Source: Mnemiopsis leidyi | Lineage: Eukaryota; Ctenophora; Tentaculata; Lobata; Bolinopsidae | DNA length: 38,563 nt | Assembly (NCBI GenBank): GCA_000226015.1 | Contig: JH152744.1 | Location: forward strand, 229,961-268,523 | Reading direction: 5' to 3' | Shown here: positions 29,645 through 38,563 of the stretch, in pieces | Layout: each line of letters opens with the position of its first letter | Numbering within the stretch: the stretch's first letter is position 1 | The notes under the pieces: generated by a model | The model's input: the letters and a program-made list of their open reading frames with translations, nothing else | Database searches by the model: none | Told to the model about the DNA's origin: nothing | Position numbers and translations under genes: made by a program

Positions 29645-30965
29645 TAAAAAGTAAACATTTTTAACGCTTTCAACTCTACTATCATACAAGTAATTTGAGG
29701 TATGAACGATTTGAATGACAAGAAGAAGATGACAGAAAAGAAAGGAGCAAGGAAGAAGGTTGTAAAGAGTCCAGAAAAGACGCCTTACTCTTCGGACTAC
29801 AAATGTCTTTGTCCCTGCAAAGAGTACATTGTGGGTGAGTTTTCTGTTGGCTGAGAACAATGGGAGAAGTTTTGGCACAACAGTTGTGTAGGACTGAAAG
29901 GTCTGATAGAGGAAATGGGAAGTTTACTTAAAAATTGGCTTTGTCCCGGCTGCTTGAAATCTCCACATTCTTACAAGGAAGTGGCACCAGTGGCGTAACG
30001 TAGTAGGTCTAGCCAATATGGCGCCCCTCGGCGATGAAAATGCGCCCCTTATTGGCGCCCCTGGTGTAAGGGCTTATTGGGAGCAATTTGTGAAAAAATG
30101 GCCGAAAAATCTAAATAAATAGTAAAGTTATTAAACAAAACACGCGATTTTGCTAGTCGCGCAGTTAATCTTGCAAAATTGTCCCATATTTTTTATGACG
30201 ATTTGGCGCCCCCTGATGGCGGCGCCCCCCGGCGTAGCCGGGGTGGCCGGGGCATCGTTACGCCACTGAGTGGCACAATCATCAGAAAATGACTGTGTGG
30301 AAAACAGGGCAGTAAGAGCAATTATAAAAGAGGAACTTCAGCTGCTTGCGCCGAAACTAACTAAGTCACTGAATGATGTGATTAACAGCAGAACTGAATG
30401 ATGTGATTGACAGCAGAACTGAAAAAAAACTGCCTACAAAGCTGCATCCACCTCTATTCTGAAGTGATAGCAAAGTCTCAGAAGTAAGTGATCGAGGATC
30501 TGAGTACTGCCCAACCCTAAGAAAATGTTATTTCTAAAGTTCAGACAACTTTGCATCAAATGCATACTGATGCATACGATCGCAACTTGCGTAAGCTTAA
30601 TTTGTGTGTACTGAAAGTTCCTAACAGCAACAAGGCTACATCTTAACAACGTCATTCGTCAAGATGATGATGCCAAGTTCTGCCTGGAGACTCTAAAGAT
30701 TAAGAAAAAACTACTATATCAGTTGTCACCGTGTTGGCAAACCAGACCTAGAAAATCCTGATTATTGTCGACCTTTGATAATTAAGACGGGTGATGAGGA
30801 GTCAGTCAACCACTACTCTAACCACAGCAAGGGTGGGAAAGAATCATCCTGCTGGAAAAATATGGACTTGTGCGAGCTGATAGGGAAATCCAGTTTTTAG
30901 CAAAAAAGGAGAGGAAGAAAAGACAGGATGAAGCAGCACTGCCCTCAAATTGCTTTGTCCACTAA
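29645..30965 (+). pseudogene. Broken LINE-type ORF1 (PHD-like finger, coiled coil, ORF1p-like C-terminus)
   Basis: Relic ORF starting at ATG 29702. The first 50 codons are Lys-rich, then open a PHD-like zinc finger (YKCLCPC, later FWHNSCVGL and WLCPGC). The in-frame stop TGA at 29852 sits where a zinc-ligand Cys (TGC/TGT) is expected. Reading resumes in the same frame to 29987, where a 281-bp MITE interrupts it, and continues in frame after the MITE's target duplication. A helical Leu-rich stretch follows (EELQLLAPKLTKSLNDVI), then a 23-bp tandem duplication with another stop, then frameshifted pieces with RVGKPDLENPDYCRPLIIK and ADREIQFLAKKERKKRQDEA, resembling the C-terminal region of LINE ORF1 proteins. 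PHD-like ORF1 proteins are known in CR1/L2-type elements. No reverse transcriptase is visible downstream. Confidence 0.65.
29988..30268. mobile_element. hAT-type MITE with 8-bp target-site duplication
   Basis: Terminal inverted repeats CAGTGGCGTAACG (left) and CGTTACGCCACTG (right) are perfect over 13 bp. They are flanked by direct repeats AGTGGCAC at 29980-29987 and 30269-30276. An 8-bp duplication and CAGTGGCG-type ends are the signature of the hAT superfamily. The interior (GCGCCCC-rich ends, AT-rich middle) has no coding capacity, so mobility would have depended on a transposase elsewhere. It inserted into the LINE ORF1 relic. Confidence 0.92.
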
Positions 30966-31139
30966 GCCAGTAGCCTTTGGAATACTTTTCGGCAGATGGT
31001 GGGCCTATACGACTTTTTAAATAATTTATTTTGTTGATTAAAGAGATTTGAAATTAATATTTTGTTTTACTCTGGATATTTTGTTTTACTCTGAGCACAG
31101 AAAAACTTCATAAACCCTTTAAATATTTTCACCTAACCA

Positions 31140-31345
31140 GGTGCTTTCAACGGGCGATGCGCGTCGCCAGGCCAGAAATGCGTGAGAGCGCGTGCAGCGT
31201 GATTGGTGATGGCCGCGACAGTAAGTTATCAACCTACAACAGCTGTGCAACCTACAACAGGTCGCTTACTCAACGGGCGATGCGCGTCTAGAATTTCTTC
31301 GAAATGCGTGAAGGCGCGTGATGGCCGCGACAGTAGGTTATTATG
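31140..31345. repeat. Diverged tandem duplication, GC-rich
   Basis: CAACGGGCGATGCGCGTC ... GAAATGCGTGA...GCGCGTG ... GATGGCCGCGACAGTA occurs at about 31149-31226 and again at about 31272-31336, the second copy with internal deletions. It joins the CTAACCAGGTGCTT end motif on its left. Confidence 0.7.
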
Positions 31346-31378
31346 TATTAGTACCTTCAAGTGCTAACGCAGGCTATT

Positions 31379-31934
31379 GCTCTAACCAGAGCCTTTTGCG
31401 CGCGGCTTAAGCACCTGCTTTGGTGAACGCACGCTACACGCTTGCAAAAGGGCTTTGGTTATAAAACAAAAACGCGTCGTCGAGGTGTTTGTTTGAACGT
31501 TAAATTGTCGCGGTGATACCCGGCCCGACTCACGCCGCGCCGCGCAGCTTACTGTTACGGTAGACGGATATAACATATAATCTCGTCAAACGTTAAACGG
31601 ATATCATTTCGTCAAAAAGCGCGACGTAAAAGTTAAACTCACACAGCAGCGCAAATCAGATCACAAAGCGTTGTTGGCGTATAGCAAAAATAAATTTAAA
31701 TTTTAAAGAAATATAAGCACCTAACCAGGTGTTTACGCCCCGCGCGGCGGCTGCTACGCAGCTGGAATAGCCTTGACATGACGAGATGATATCAGTTTAC
31801 CGTTTTACCGAAACGTCTCGCCAGGAGAGCAGTTAGCAGCGAGCCGCGCGCGAGTCGGGTAACACCTCGACAAGAATAGCGACCTTTGGTGGCGCGCGCA
31901 ATGCACGCAAAAGTTAAGGGCTCTTGTAAGAGCC
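31379..31934. mobile_element. Foldback-type element with long imperfect inverted arms
   Basis: The left half (GCTCTAACCAGAGCC, then GTCGAGGTGTT, CCCGACTC, TTACTG, CGGTA, TCTCGTCA) is mirrored in the right half as the reverse complement (TGACGAGATGATATCAGTTT, TTTACCG, GAGTCGGGTAACACCTCGAC, then AAGGGCTCTTG). The arms are over 150 bp each with gaps, around a centre near 31640-31700. No ORF. Arm ends share the CTAACCAG/CTGGTTAG motif with the short copies at 29066 and 29398. Confidence 0.6.
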
Positions 31935-32822
31935 GTTTGTTCACACTTAAATAATTTATATAATAATAAAAGTACTTAAAGTATTGAATGCTCTTTTTAG
32001 TAAAGTATTTAATACTTTCAACATATACTTATTCTTGGGTTCTAAAATTTTTTGTCCCCAATGCAAATCTATCAAAAAACTTTAGTAGGAGCTCAGGGAA
32101 AGCATTTTATATTGATATTGATTGATTGTACTGCAAATAAAGTTACCCTTTTGTTTTATTATTACCCTTTTGTTTTTTAACACTACTATCATACTAATAA
32201 TTTGAGTGTGAACATGATCATTAATAAAATGATTAAAATATTACGATAATATCGCGTTTCACTTGCTGTAAGATGTACGTGACAACTTTATTAGTCCTAT
32301 TCATCATAAAACTGACGAAGAAGTCCCTATTTTACACACAATGCACACATTCAAACATCACTTAACGCTTTACACTGGTCGATTGCCAATGTGATTGTCA
32401 GCTTTGCATAACCTTTCTGTCAGAGTACAATAGTGCCAGTTTTCGGTAAATTAGTTAAATTCCTATATCACAAATTCCGTCTTATTTGTATTCTGGCCGC
32501 TATCAGTACATTAACCTAAGTATAACCGTGTGAGATCATGAACCACGATACCACTCCCTATTAGCAGCTTCCAGTCTTTGTTTAAACATTTGTAGTAACA
32601 CGTGAGTCCTTGTTTTGAGGGGGTGTGGAAATTGTATAAAAAGTCATATCACACCCCTTCACCTCTGTGCAAAGCAAATTGTGCAGCTTCGTCAGCATTT
32701 AGCCCATGGATAAGTAGTGCGAACTTGAAGTTAAATCGTGATTGCTTCTGTGTAGTTGTGGATAGCAGATTGTTTAGCAGAATTATGGGCACCATTTTTT
32801 GGCTATTAGATACAAAAGTGAA
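31935..32822. other. Intergenic, repeat-derived
   Basis: No gene recognised. It contains another copy of the hairpin sequence seen in the 22-347 element (TAACACTACTATCATACTAA, near 32178) and a GGGGGTGTG...CACACCCC inverted pair at 32620-32655 resembling the ends of the 33086-33250 MITE. Confidence 0.45.
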
Positions 32823-32903
32823 TTTGCCTATGTAATGACCGTCTTTTAATATGGTGACTGATTAGACCATGTAATATTATGGTTGAGGTCATTATGTAGG
32901 CAA
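32823..32903. repeat. 81-bp near-perfect hairpin
   Basis: TTGCCTATGTAATGACC at 32823 is inverted at 32886-32903 (GGTCATTATGTAGGCAA) with one mismatch. Inside it TAATATGGT pairs with ACCATGTAATATTA. The loop is about 10 bases. It could be a minimal palindromic MITE or a transcribed stem-loop. Flanking TSDs are not evident. Confidence 0.7.
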
Positions 32904-33085
32904 TTTCTTTAGCAGTACTACTGGCATAATTTCTGATTCCCACTAAAATGCAAGGCCAGTAAGTAGACGGAATCTTGAAGAAATGTGTAGGGAATGTTTA
33001 ACTCTAATTAAGTCAGTTTCAATTGCTTTAATTTTAACAAATTTTGCTTTTTCCCCAAATTTGGCTTCTATTTAAGTGTGATGAA

Positions 33086-33250
33086 ACATTTATCACACCC
33101 CCTGTCATATGATATTGACGTTTTCCAAACTCGATAAGCTTAGTGTTTGAAAATGTCGGCAAGCCTTAAAAATATCTGATCTTTTGCTAGCTTGAAAAGC
33201 CTCGCACGCAAGAAGTTTTGACATCATATGACAGGGGGTGTGATGAATGT
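33086..33250. mobile_element. MITE with 28-bp terminal inverted repeats
   Basis: Left end ATTTATCACACCCCCTGTCA (continuing TATGAT, 33086-33113) is mirrored at 33223-33250 with one mismatch (TGACAGGGGGTGTGATGAAT). Total about 165 bp and noncoding. The superfamily is unclear because the target duplication cannot be separated from the inverted repeat. Confidence 0.8.
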
Positions 33251-33386
33251 ATAATAATGAAAGGGAGACAAAGGAGAGGCGAAATATTGGTCACCAATAG
33301 GTATTATTATGACATATAGGTGCTATTCTGACATATAGGTATTATTCTGACATATTAAACATGTTAAAGTTAAGCAAGCAAGTAAG

Positions 33387-33798
33387 TACAGTTAATCCTC
33401 GATTTACCATGCCTCCATTTGCTGTGTCCCTCCATTTAACAGGCCTTCTCTCTTCCCCCAATATTTCTTAATACAGTAAAACCTCTATTTACTGTGCCTC
33501 TATTTTCTCTGTCCCTCAATTTACCGGGCCTTCTCCCTTTCCCCTGGGAGGCTCAGTGAATAGAGGTGCTGTCAGAGTCACGCTTGTTAATGCTAGTGTG
33601 TCATATGATTAGGGCGGGATACAGGGGATCTCGTATCAGTTACCACTGCACACTACAACATGAAACGATCCAACAGCCCTACTCCTGGTGAATCACCCAG
33701 CAAAATTTTTTTTAAGTTCGAAAAATATCTTTAGCTCAAATATCGGGTAAAACTTCGGGGGAAAAGAATGAGGCCCGGTAAATCGGGGGTTGACTGTA
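33387..33798 (+). mobile_element. Deleted pogo/Tigger-like (Tc1-mariner) DNA transposon
   Basis: Left end TACAGTTAATCCTCGATTTA matches the inverted right end (GGTAAATCGGGGGTTGACTGTA), with TA at both borders as for Tc1-mariner insertions. A second left-end-like copy starts at 33472 (TACAGTAAAACCTCTATTTA), so the left end is duplicated. Just before the right end an ATG at about 33660 opens MKRSNSPTPGESPSK, the style of a transposase N-terminus, then hits a stop after about 22 codons. This looks like an internally deleted element keeping both ends and the first codons. Confidence 0.7.
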
Positions 33799-33922
33799 TT
33801 TAAGTGAATGGATCATGGGTTGAATTATCAAAAAACTTTTTAACAATATTTATGTGTTTTATAAATGTTGTCAAAGAACTTCAGAGCTCAAATGATAATT
33901 ACCATTAATCATTATCAAGAAA

Positions 33923-36900
33923 ATGGCTACTAAACGGCGAGAAAAGCACACTAAAGAGCTGATATGTAATAAAGATGTAGCTTTTTACACTGTGGTTAGT
34001 TCAAATTGCAAGTTTTGCCCACTTTGGGGCATTACAGGCCCTTATGTGGCCACTGGCCGTAACCTATGTCCTCCACAATCCTGTCATTACCTTTATTTGT
34101 TGTTTCAAAGACTATTAGTCCAGAAATTGCTATTTGATCACTTTGAAGATCAAATTTCAGATAAAGATAAATTCTTTATTTTCAGTATATTGGAAGCATA
34201 CAAGTTGATAGATCAATGAGAACTCTTCCCTATGAGATGAGGACTGCTGTCACCAAGTATGCATAAAGTTACTGTTACAGTTAACATGATTACTTCTTAA
34301 TGCCTGGAAAGAATTCCTATGTAACTTAGTCCTTGTGTTCATGAATAACGTCTTCTACTCTGCAGGAGTAATTAGTCATTTCTTCTAAATGCTCATCACA
34401 TTACACCTGTTTTCAGAGAAGCTATTGTAAAGGTCTGTACTGCTGCCAACTGTATAAAACAAGAACTCAAACGCCCCAAAGGAATCAAGCAGATTAACAA
34501 GATATTAACACGTGAGTTTAGTTTCCCATTGAAAAGGGCATTGGGGCCGGGGGCAGGGTTTCACATATATCATGTGAGGCCGTTTCTCACTATACCTGTA
34601 CGAACAAAATTTTTGTAACCCTTCCTCAAAAGTAACTTTCCTATTAATTGCTCTTTAGTTGTCTTAAACTAGCTATTTTGATAGGAACCGACCTAAAAAG
34701 AAAACGATCTCTTATGTTATAATATGATAATGATATTATATATATATATATATATATATATGTGTTAAAATAATGTTACGCTCATGATAAAAATTTATAT
34801 GCTTTATTCAAGCACAATGAATTATTAAGACTAATATAGTTTTTCATCTGCTTTATTGAAGCACAATGAATCATTTCAACTACTATAGGTTTTGTGTCAA
34901 CAAATTCGAGATGTATCAACCATGTAACAAAAACAGTCATGTACTTACAAAATCTGTCTGATTAATGTTGATAGCCACTGAAGCTCTGAAGGAGTTTTCA
35001 GAGTTTATATATTGTCTGACCTTTAAGACTCGTCACACTTCAGCCTTTATCTTCTTACAATAGCATTTCATGACATGGCGTGTTAGAGTGAATGCTTCTT
35101 ACATGCTCTTCCAGGGTCTTAAATCACAGTCATTAGTTAGGACAATGTAGATGATTGGGTTCAGTGTAGATATTATGGCTGGAACAAATGTCTGAAATAG
35201 TAAATAGGTTATAACAGCTTTTCTTGTCAACAAAGTTTGTGCTTCCACATCACTTTCTGTTGCAGTAATGACCATGATAAAGACATGAATAAAACTTCCC
35301 AGGTTGGTCAGCATTATCTTCAGACTGCTTTTAATTATGTTTTCGTCCCTTCCCACATTTGCTGAAACCGGGCTCAAATAAACTTTGACTAGCTCATATG
35401 TCGTAAAAATTGAGGCAATTATTGCCCCAATCTGCAATATTACCGGAAAGAAAATAATTGCAATATAATACCCTAGGCTATTAAGCTGTACACCCAGTAT
35501 TTTGGGGCAGAAATTCCAAGCAAAAGGGTTAGTGGTATGAAGAATCGGCCCACAAACTGGAGGATCAGAGTTGCCAAACATTGCAGAGCCAACAACAATC
35601 GGACACCAGGCAAGGGTACATAGCAATGCAAGGATTACCCTTCTAAAGTTGATAGCCTGTAGAGGGTATTTGATCTGCAGAAACCGGGTTATAGCCAGAA
35701 AAGCTGTGATGTGGGCAGGAGCAAAGGTTACGGGAAAACTAATCAGCGTGTAGATCTTTGATGCTAGAGTAGACGGCGTTGATTTCCCACAACTCTCATC
35801 GGTGCAGTTACTTTCTTCTTTGCTTTCTTTAAGGACGTGGTTCGTGAAAACTCCGAGAAGAACCGATGTTGTCGATAGATCCGCAGCTGAAAGACAGAGA
35901 TAAAGGTTCCTAGCTATCGAGCTCTGTTTTTTAGAGTTGTGGTGGAAAACCCGAGCGTTGAGACCAGTACAAAGGAGAAGAAGACAGATACAGGATACTC
36001 CGATGTAGAAGTCTGGTGAAGTTACTCCTCCCTCACTGAACACTGCCATTTTTCTTCTTCTCACCCGACGTTAATGATGAGCTCGTGAAACAGGAGAAAA
36101 AATAAGTGAGACAAACTGCTTTGCTAAGCAACGAGAAGTTTGCAGTTCTACCTTAAGCGACAATGACTGCACTTTCATCTGTTGCAAGAACTAGCAGCTG
36201 CCCTAGACCATCCTAATTATCCACGTGAAATTCAAGGTCCAAAGTACACTTTACCCACAAGTTAAGTCCTTCAATTTACGTGATACGTCCCTTACTATTA
36301 GAGTAGTGCCAGAGTGCAGAGCTATATATAAATATCTGGCTCATTTGACAACACTGTGTATTACATGATATGAGTGTAAAACGTAATTTCAATTTTCAGA
36401 ACCGCCTGAGATAAACCGAATAGGAGTCAATTTTACAGTGTCTCTTGCCGGTCTTAAAGCTCAAAGAAGTGATAACAATAAGGTAACAGTTTTACTTTAT
36501 TAACTTCCATTATTTTTTAATTTAATCAACTTCTTTCAGCTATCTTAGCGAACAGCTTTTACACTTTACAAGCTCGTATCTATTTGAAAACAAGAAGATA
36601 TAATAGCTTCAAGATATCAGAGATAAATACTTGCCTTAGTCTGGTTACTTTTCAAAGAATGTTATCATTAGGACGTAAATTAACCTCCTAAAACTTTGTG
36701 CAAATTGCAATTAAATTGATTATGAATTGTTGATCAAGGAATCACCGCATAACAATGTCGAATGTAGCGACACATTTCAGATACTAATGAGTCACTCAAT
36801 GTCCTCAATTTCCTTCGCTAGCTGTGGGGAGACGGTAAGAACTTTTTAAGAACTGTCCAATATATTTTCCAAAAATGAATTTAGCCTGCTTTTTAGAAAT

Positions 36901-38425
36901 AAAAAAGTTCTGACTTTCAAGTGCCAAATGTTTAGTTCGCTAAATAAGTGCTAATTCTAAATGACTTTCCTCCAGCCGTTCAAGTCGTTTGTTGGGTACG
37001 TTGCTAAAGATCCGATTAGAGGGCGAGGTCAGTTGTATTTCTCAGCCAGTTTTTACTTGACCCGCTAATCGAGCTAAAGTAATTTCAGCTCAAATAGTTT
37101 AAGCAACACCTTCGTATAATCCTACACGTTTAATACCAACTAAACACTAACTAAACACTAACTAAACATTTACCAAACACTTACTAAACACTAACTAAAC
37201 ACTAACTAAAGAGTAATTAAACACTTACTTAACACTTACTAAATACTTAACACTATCTTAACACTTACTAAATGCCAACTTAACACTTACTTAACGCTAA
37301 CTAAACACTAACTAAACACTATAACTAAACACTAGAACTAAACACTAACTTAACGCTAACTAAACACTAACTAAACACTAACTTAACACTAGAACTAAAC
37401 ACTAACTAAATACTAACTAAACACTAGAACAAAACATTAACTTACCCCGTGCTCCAGCCTGTCACGTGTTCAACTGTTTCGGGGACGCTTATGACGTGGT
37501 GTCGACTGTAGGGGAAGCTTTCTCCATCAAGTACGAGGACGTCCTGAACAAACACAGTCAGTGCAACTCCGGCAACTTCGAGTTTATTGAGGTCAACACA
37601 GGGTCAGTTTACTTATCCACTTTCAGTTCTCTTCCTGTCAGAAAATATAACACTTCATTCCTCCATGATCATTATTTAGTTCATTCAAACTGTAGGAACA
37701 TTTTTGTGGCAACTTTAAATAAAACATTAGAAATTCCAAGATGATACGTTGTGCATTTTGCGATGACAGTTTATATTTTTGTCCACCGATCTACAATATC
37801 CATTAACCTGCTACCTTGGAACGTAGCGGATACTGCAATATCTTTTCGGTCCCCACACCTTTATCGCTACTCTGACTGGTATTTTATTAAGGTCGTGTCA
37901 GAATATTCAGTTGCTACATTCGTTATTAAAACCATTCGTGTAAGGGTTTTGTCTCCGAATCTGGTCCGGACCCCGGTTCTCTGAAGTCTTGCACAAGACC
38001 CTCTAGACAGTGTCTAGTAAATATAACAAATGTAAAGTTGTACTAGACAGTGTATGTTAAATATAAAAACTGTAACTGTTGTAATGACAGGACGGTCTAG
38101 CTGCTGGTGGGTATCTAACAGTTTCGCAGGATATAACTTTATTTCCATGGTAACTCAGGTCACTTAGTTTAACTCTATATTTAGGAACAAAAGAGCCTAG
38201 GTTACCGTAATCCGACATAAAAACGTCTGTTTGGCCGTCATGATATCATCCTGTTCTTTTCGGTATCACGGGCTGTTGATGACGTCATCATGACGCAATG
38301 AAGACGGTATCCTGACAGCTTGATGACGTCATTATCTCACGATTACACTGTCCAGGTTCTTCCAGAGTATATTTGAAGAGAGCGAGAACACGGCACAGAA
38401 CAATCAAGTTGCTGCAGCCAATAAG
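33923..38425 (+). CDS. SHC-type adaptor, PTB domain (8 exons, continues past the right edge)
   Basis: SHC adaptors bind phosphotyrosine (NPxpY) on receptors through the PTB domain and couple them to Grb2/Ras. Predicted exons: 33923-33994, 34186-34256, 34417-34511, 36400-36482, 36781-36834, 36976-37027, 37458-37602, 38356-38425; all phases agree, 214 aa so far. The product aligns through the SHC PTB: VAFYTVYIGSIQVDRSMRTL; TKEAIVKVCTAANC; INRIGVNFTVSLAGLK; SHSMSSISFASCGET; FVGYVAKDPIRGRACHVFNC; DVVSTVGEAFSIKYEDVL (C-terminal PTB helix). Order and spacing match SHC1 rather than NUMB, DAB or DOK. The start is chosen at ATG 33923 and gives only ~14 residues before the domain. CH1 and SH2 regions would lie to the right, outside the window. 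Intron 3 hosts a GPCR gene on the other strand. Confidence 0.85.
34739..34763. repeat. (TA)n microsatellite
   Basis: About ten uninterrupted TA dinucleotides inside SHC intron 3. Confidence 0.95.
34800..34895. repeat. Tandem duplication, ~48-bp unit x2
   Basis: GCTTTATTCAAGCACAATGA and GCTTTATTGAAGCACAATGA begin two consecutive copies that also share a CTA.TATAG.TTT end. On the minus strand each includes TCAATAAAGC or TGAATAAAGC, so the AATAAA polyadenylation-like hexamer is duplicated downstream of the GPCR stop codon. Confidence 0.75.
35099..36049 (-). CDS. Class A (rhodopsin-like) GPCR, intronless, nested in an SHC intron
   Basis: Orphan seven-transmembrane receptor; ligand unknown. ATG 36049 (AAAAATGG), stop 35099-35101, 316 aa, no intron. 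Seen: TM1 with TGLN (the conserved N1.50); TM2 LYLCLSAADLSTTSVLL (LxxAD, D2.50); TM3 ending AFLAITRFLQIKYPL, where the E/DRY triplet is TRF; extracellular Cys in the TM2-TM3 loop and in ECL2 (PPVCGPI) for the usual disulphide; TM5 YYIAIIFFPVILQIG; TM7 STLNPIIYIVLTND (NPxxY as NPIIY). TM6 lacks the CWxP motif. The C-terminal tail is very short (about 15 aa) without a Cys palmitoylation site. It lies wholly within SHC intron 3 (34512-36399) on the opposite strand. Confidence 0.85.
   Translation of the reverse strand: MAVFSEGGVTSPDFYIGVSCICLLLLCTGLNARVFHHNSKKQSSIARNLYLCLSAADLSTTSVLLGVFTNHVLKESKEESNCTDESCGKSTPSTLASKIYTLISFPVTFAPAHITAFLAITRFLQIKYPLQAINFRRVILALLCTLAWCPIVVGSAMFGNSDPPVCGPILHTTNPFAWNFCPKILGVQLNSLGYYIAIIFFPVILQIGAIIASIFTTYELVKVYLSPVSANVGRDENIIKSSLKIMLTNLGSFIHVFIMVITATESDVEAQTLLTRKAVITYLLFQTFVPAIISTLNPIIYIVLTNDCDLRPWKSM
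37135..37444. repeat. ~10-bp tandem array (ACTAAACACTA type) before SHC exon 7
   Basis: About 310 bp built from AACTAAACACT-like units, with TTAACACTTACT and ACACTAGA variants. It ends about 14 bases before the exon-7 acceptor (GTGCTCCAG). The CTAAC / CTAAA units resemble branch-point consensus, so the array presents dozens of branch-like sites to the splicing machinery. Confidence 0.92.
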
Positions 38426-38476
38426 GTATATTGTAACGGTTAAGTCACGTTGTGTTAAAAGTACCTGTTCAACGTG

Positions 38477-38478
<2 letters not shown>

Positions 38479-38531
<53 letters not shown>

Positions 38532-38563
38532 GTTGTGTGTGTTGTGTGTGTGTGTGTGTGTGT
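38479..38563. repeat. (GT)n microsatellite at the window edge
   Basis: Long GT/TG tract with a few TTG interruptions, running to the last base of the window, in the SHC intron after exon 8. Confidence 0.97.

Noticed and set aside
33923..34219. 98-codon plus-strand ORF read as a single protein
   Set aside because: Only its first 24 codons fit the SHC model. The rest crosses a donor (GTG|GTTAGT) and enters the next exon in the wrong frame.

Overview
The window is animal nuclear DNA. It is AT-rich and carries GT-AG introns, metazoan gene families (SON, HAT1, VPS54, SCYL2, YPEL5, an SHC-type PTB protein, a rhodopsin-class receptor), many short tandem duplications, and MITE-type and LINE-type debris. 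Proteins are full length but quite diverged from vertebrate ones, which suggests a non-bilaterian animal such as a ctenophore or cnidarian. The sequence alone does not settle the taxon. Exon structures were built by hand from splice consensus, reading-phase agreement and recalled family sequence. No alignment or transcript evidence was available.

Layout: 1-350, a terminal-inverted-repeat element. 545-6006 (-), an 11-exon SON homologue (RS domain, G-patch, dsRNA-binding domain, extra C-terminal tail). 7940-10411 (-), 7-exon HAT1. 10426-10811, an 8-bp repeat array. 11805-14993 (-), VPS54 in one long exon. 16896-17180 (-), a divergent Yippee-like gene. 18418-19578 (-), a Golgi carbohydrate sulfotransferase. 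20315-21511 (-), YPEL5 with two alternative last exons. 22412-25135 (-), SCYL2 in one exon. 25507-25992 (-), an unrecognised small protein. 26.2-33.8 kb is a gene-poor, repeat-rich block with a 559-base assembly gap, a broken LINE-type ORF1 carrying a hAT-type MITE, a foldback element, and a deleted pogo-like element. 33923 to the right edge (+) is the PTB half of an SHC adaptor; its third intron contains an intronless GPCR gene on the opposite strand.

The genes do not form one pathway. VPS54 (tethering of endosome-derived vesicles at the TGN), SCYL2 (clathrin/TGN-endosome traffic) and the sulfotransferase (Golgi) share a compartment. SON (splicing) and HAT1 (histone H4 acetylation) act in nuclear processes.

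The most interesting structural signals are: duplicated terminal exons in YPEL5; a 48-bp in-frame duplication in HAT1 that creates a second 3' splice site; five NPF motifs on VPS54; eight consecutive genes on one strand, most with a 3' splice site just before or near the ATG (compatible with spliced-leader trans-splicing); the GPCR nested in SHC; and a MITE whose target duplication sits inside a LINE ORF1 so that the frame is continuous without it.
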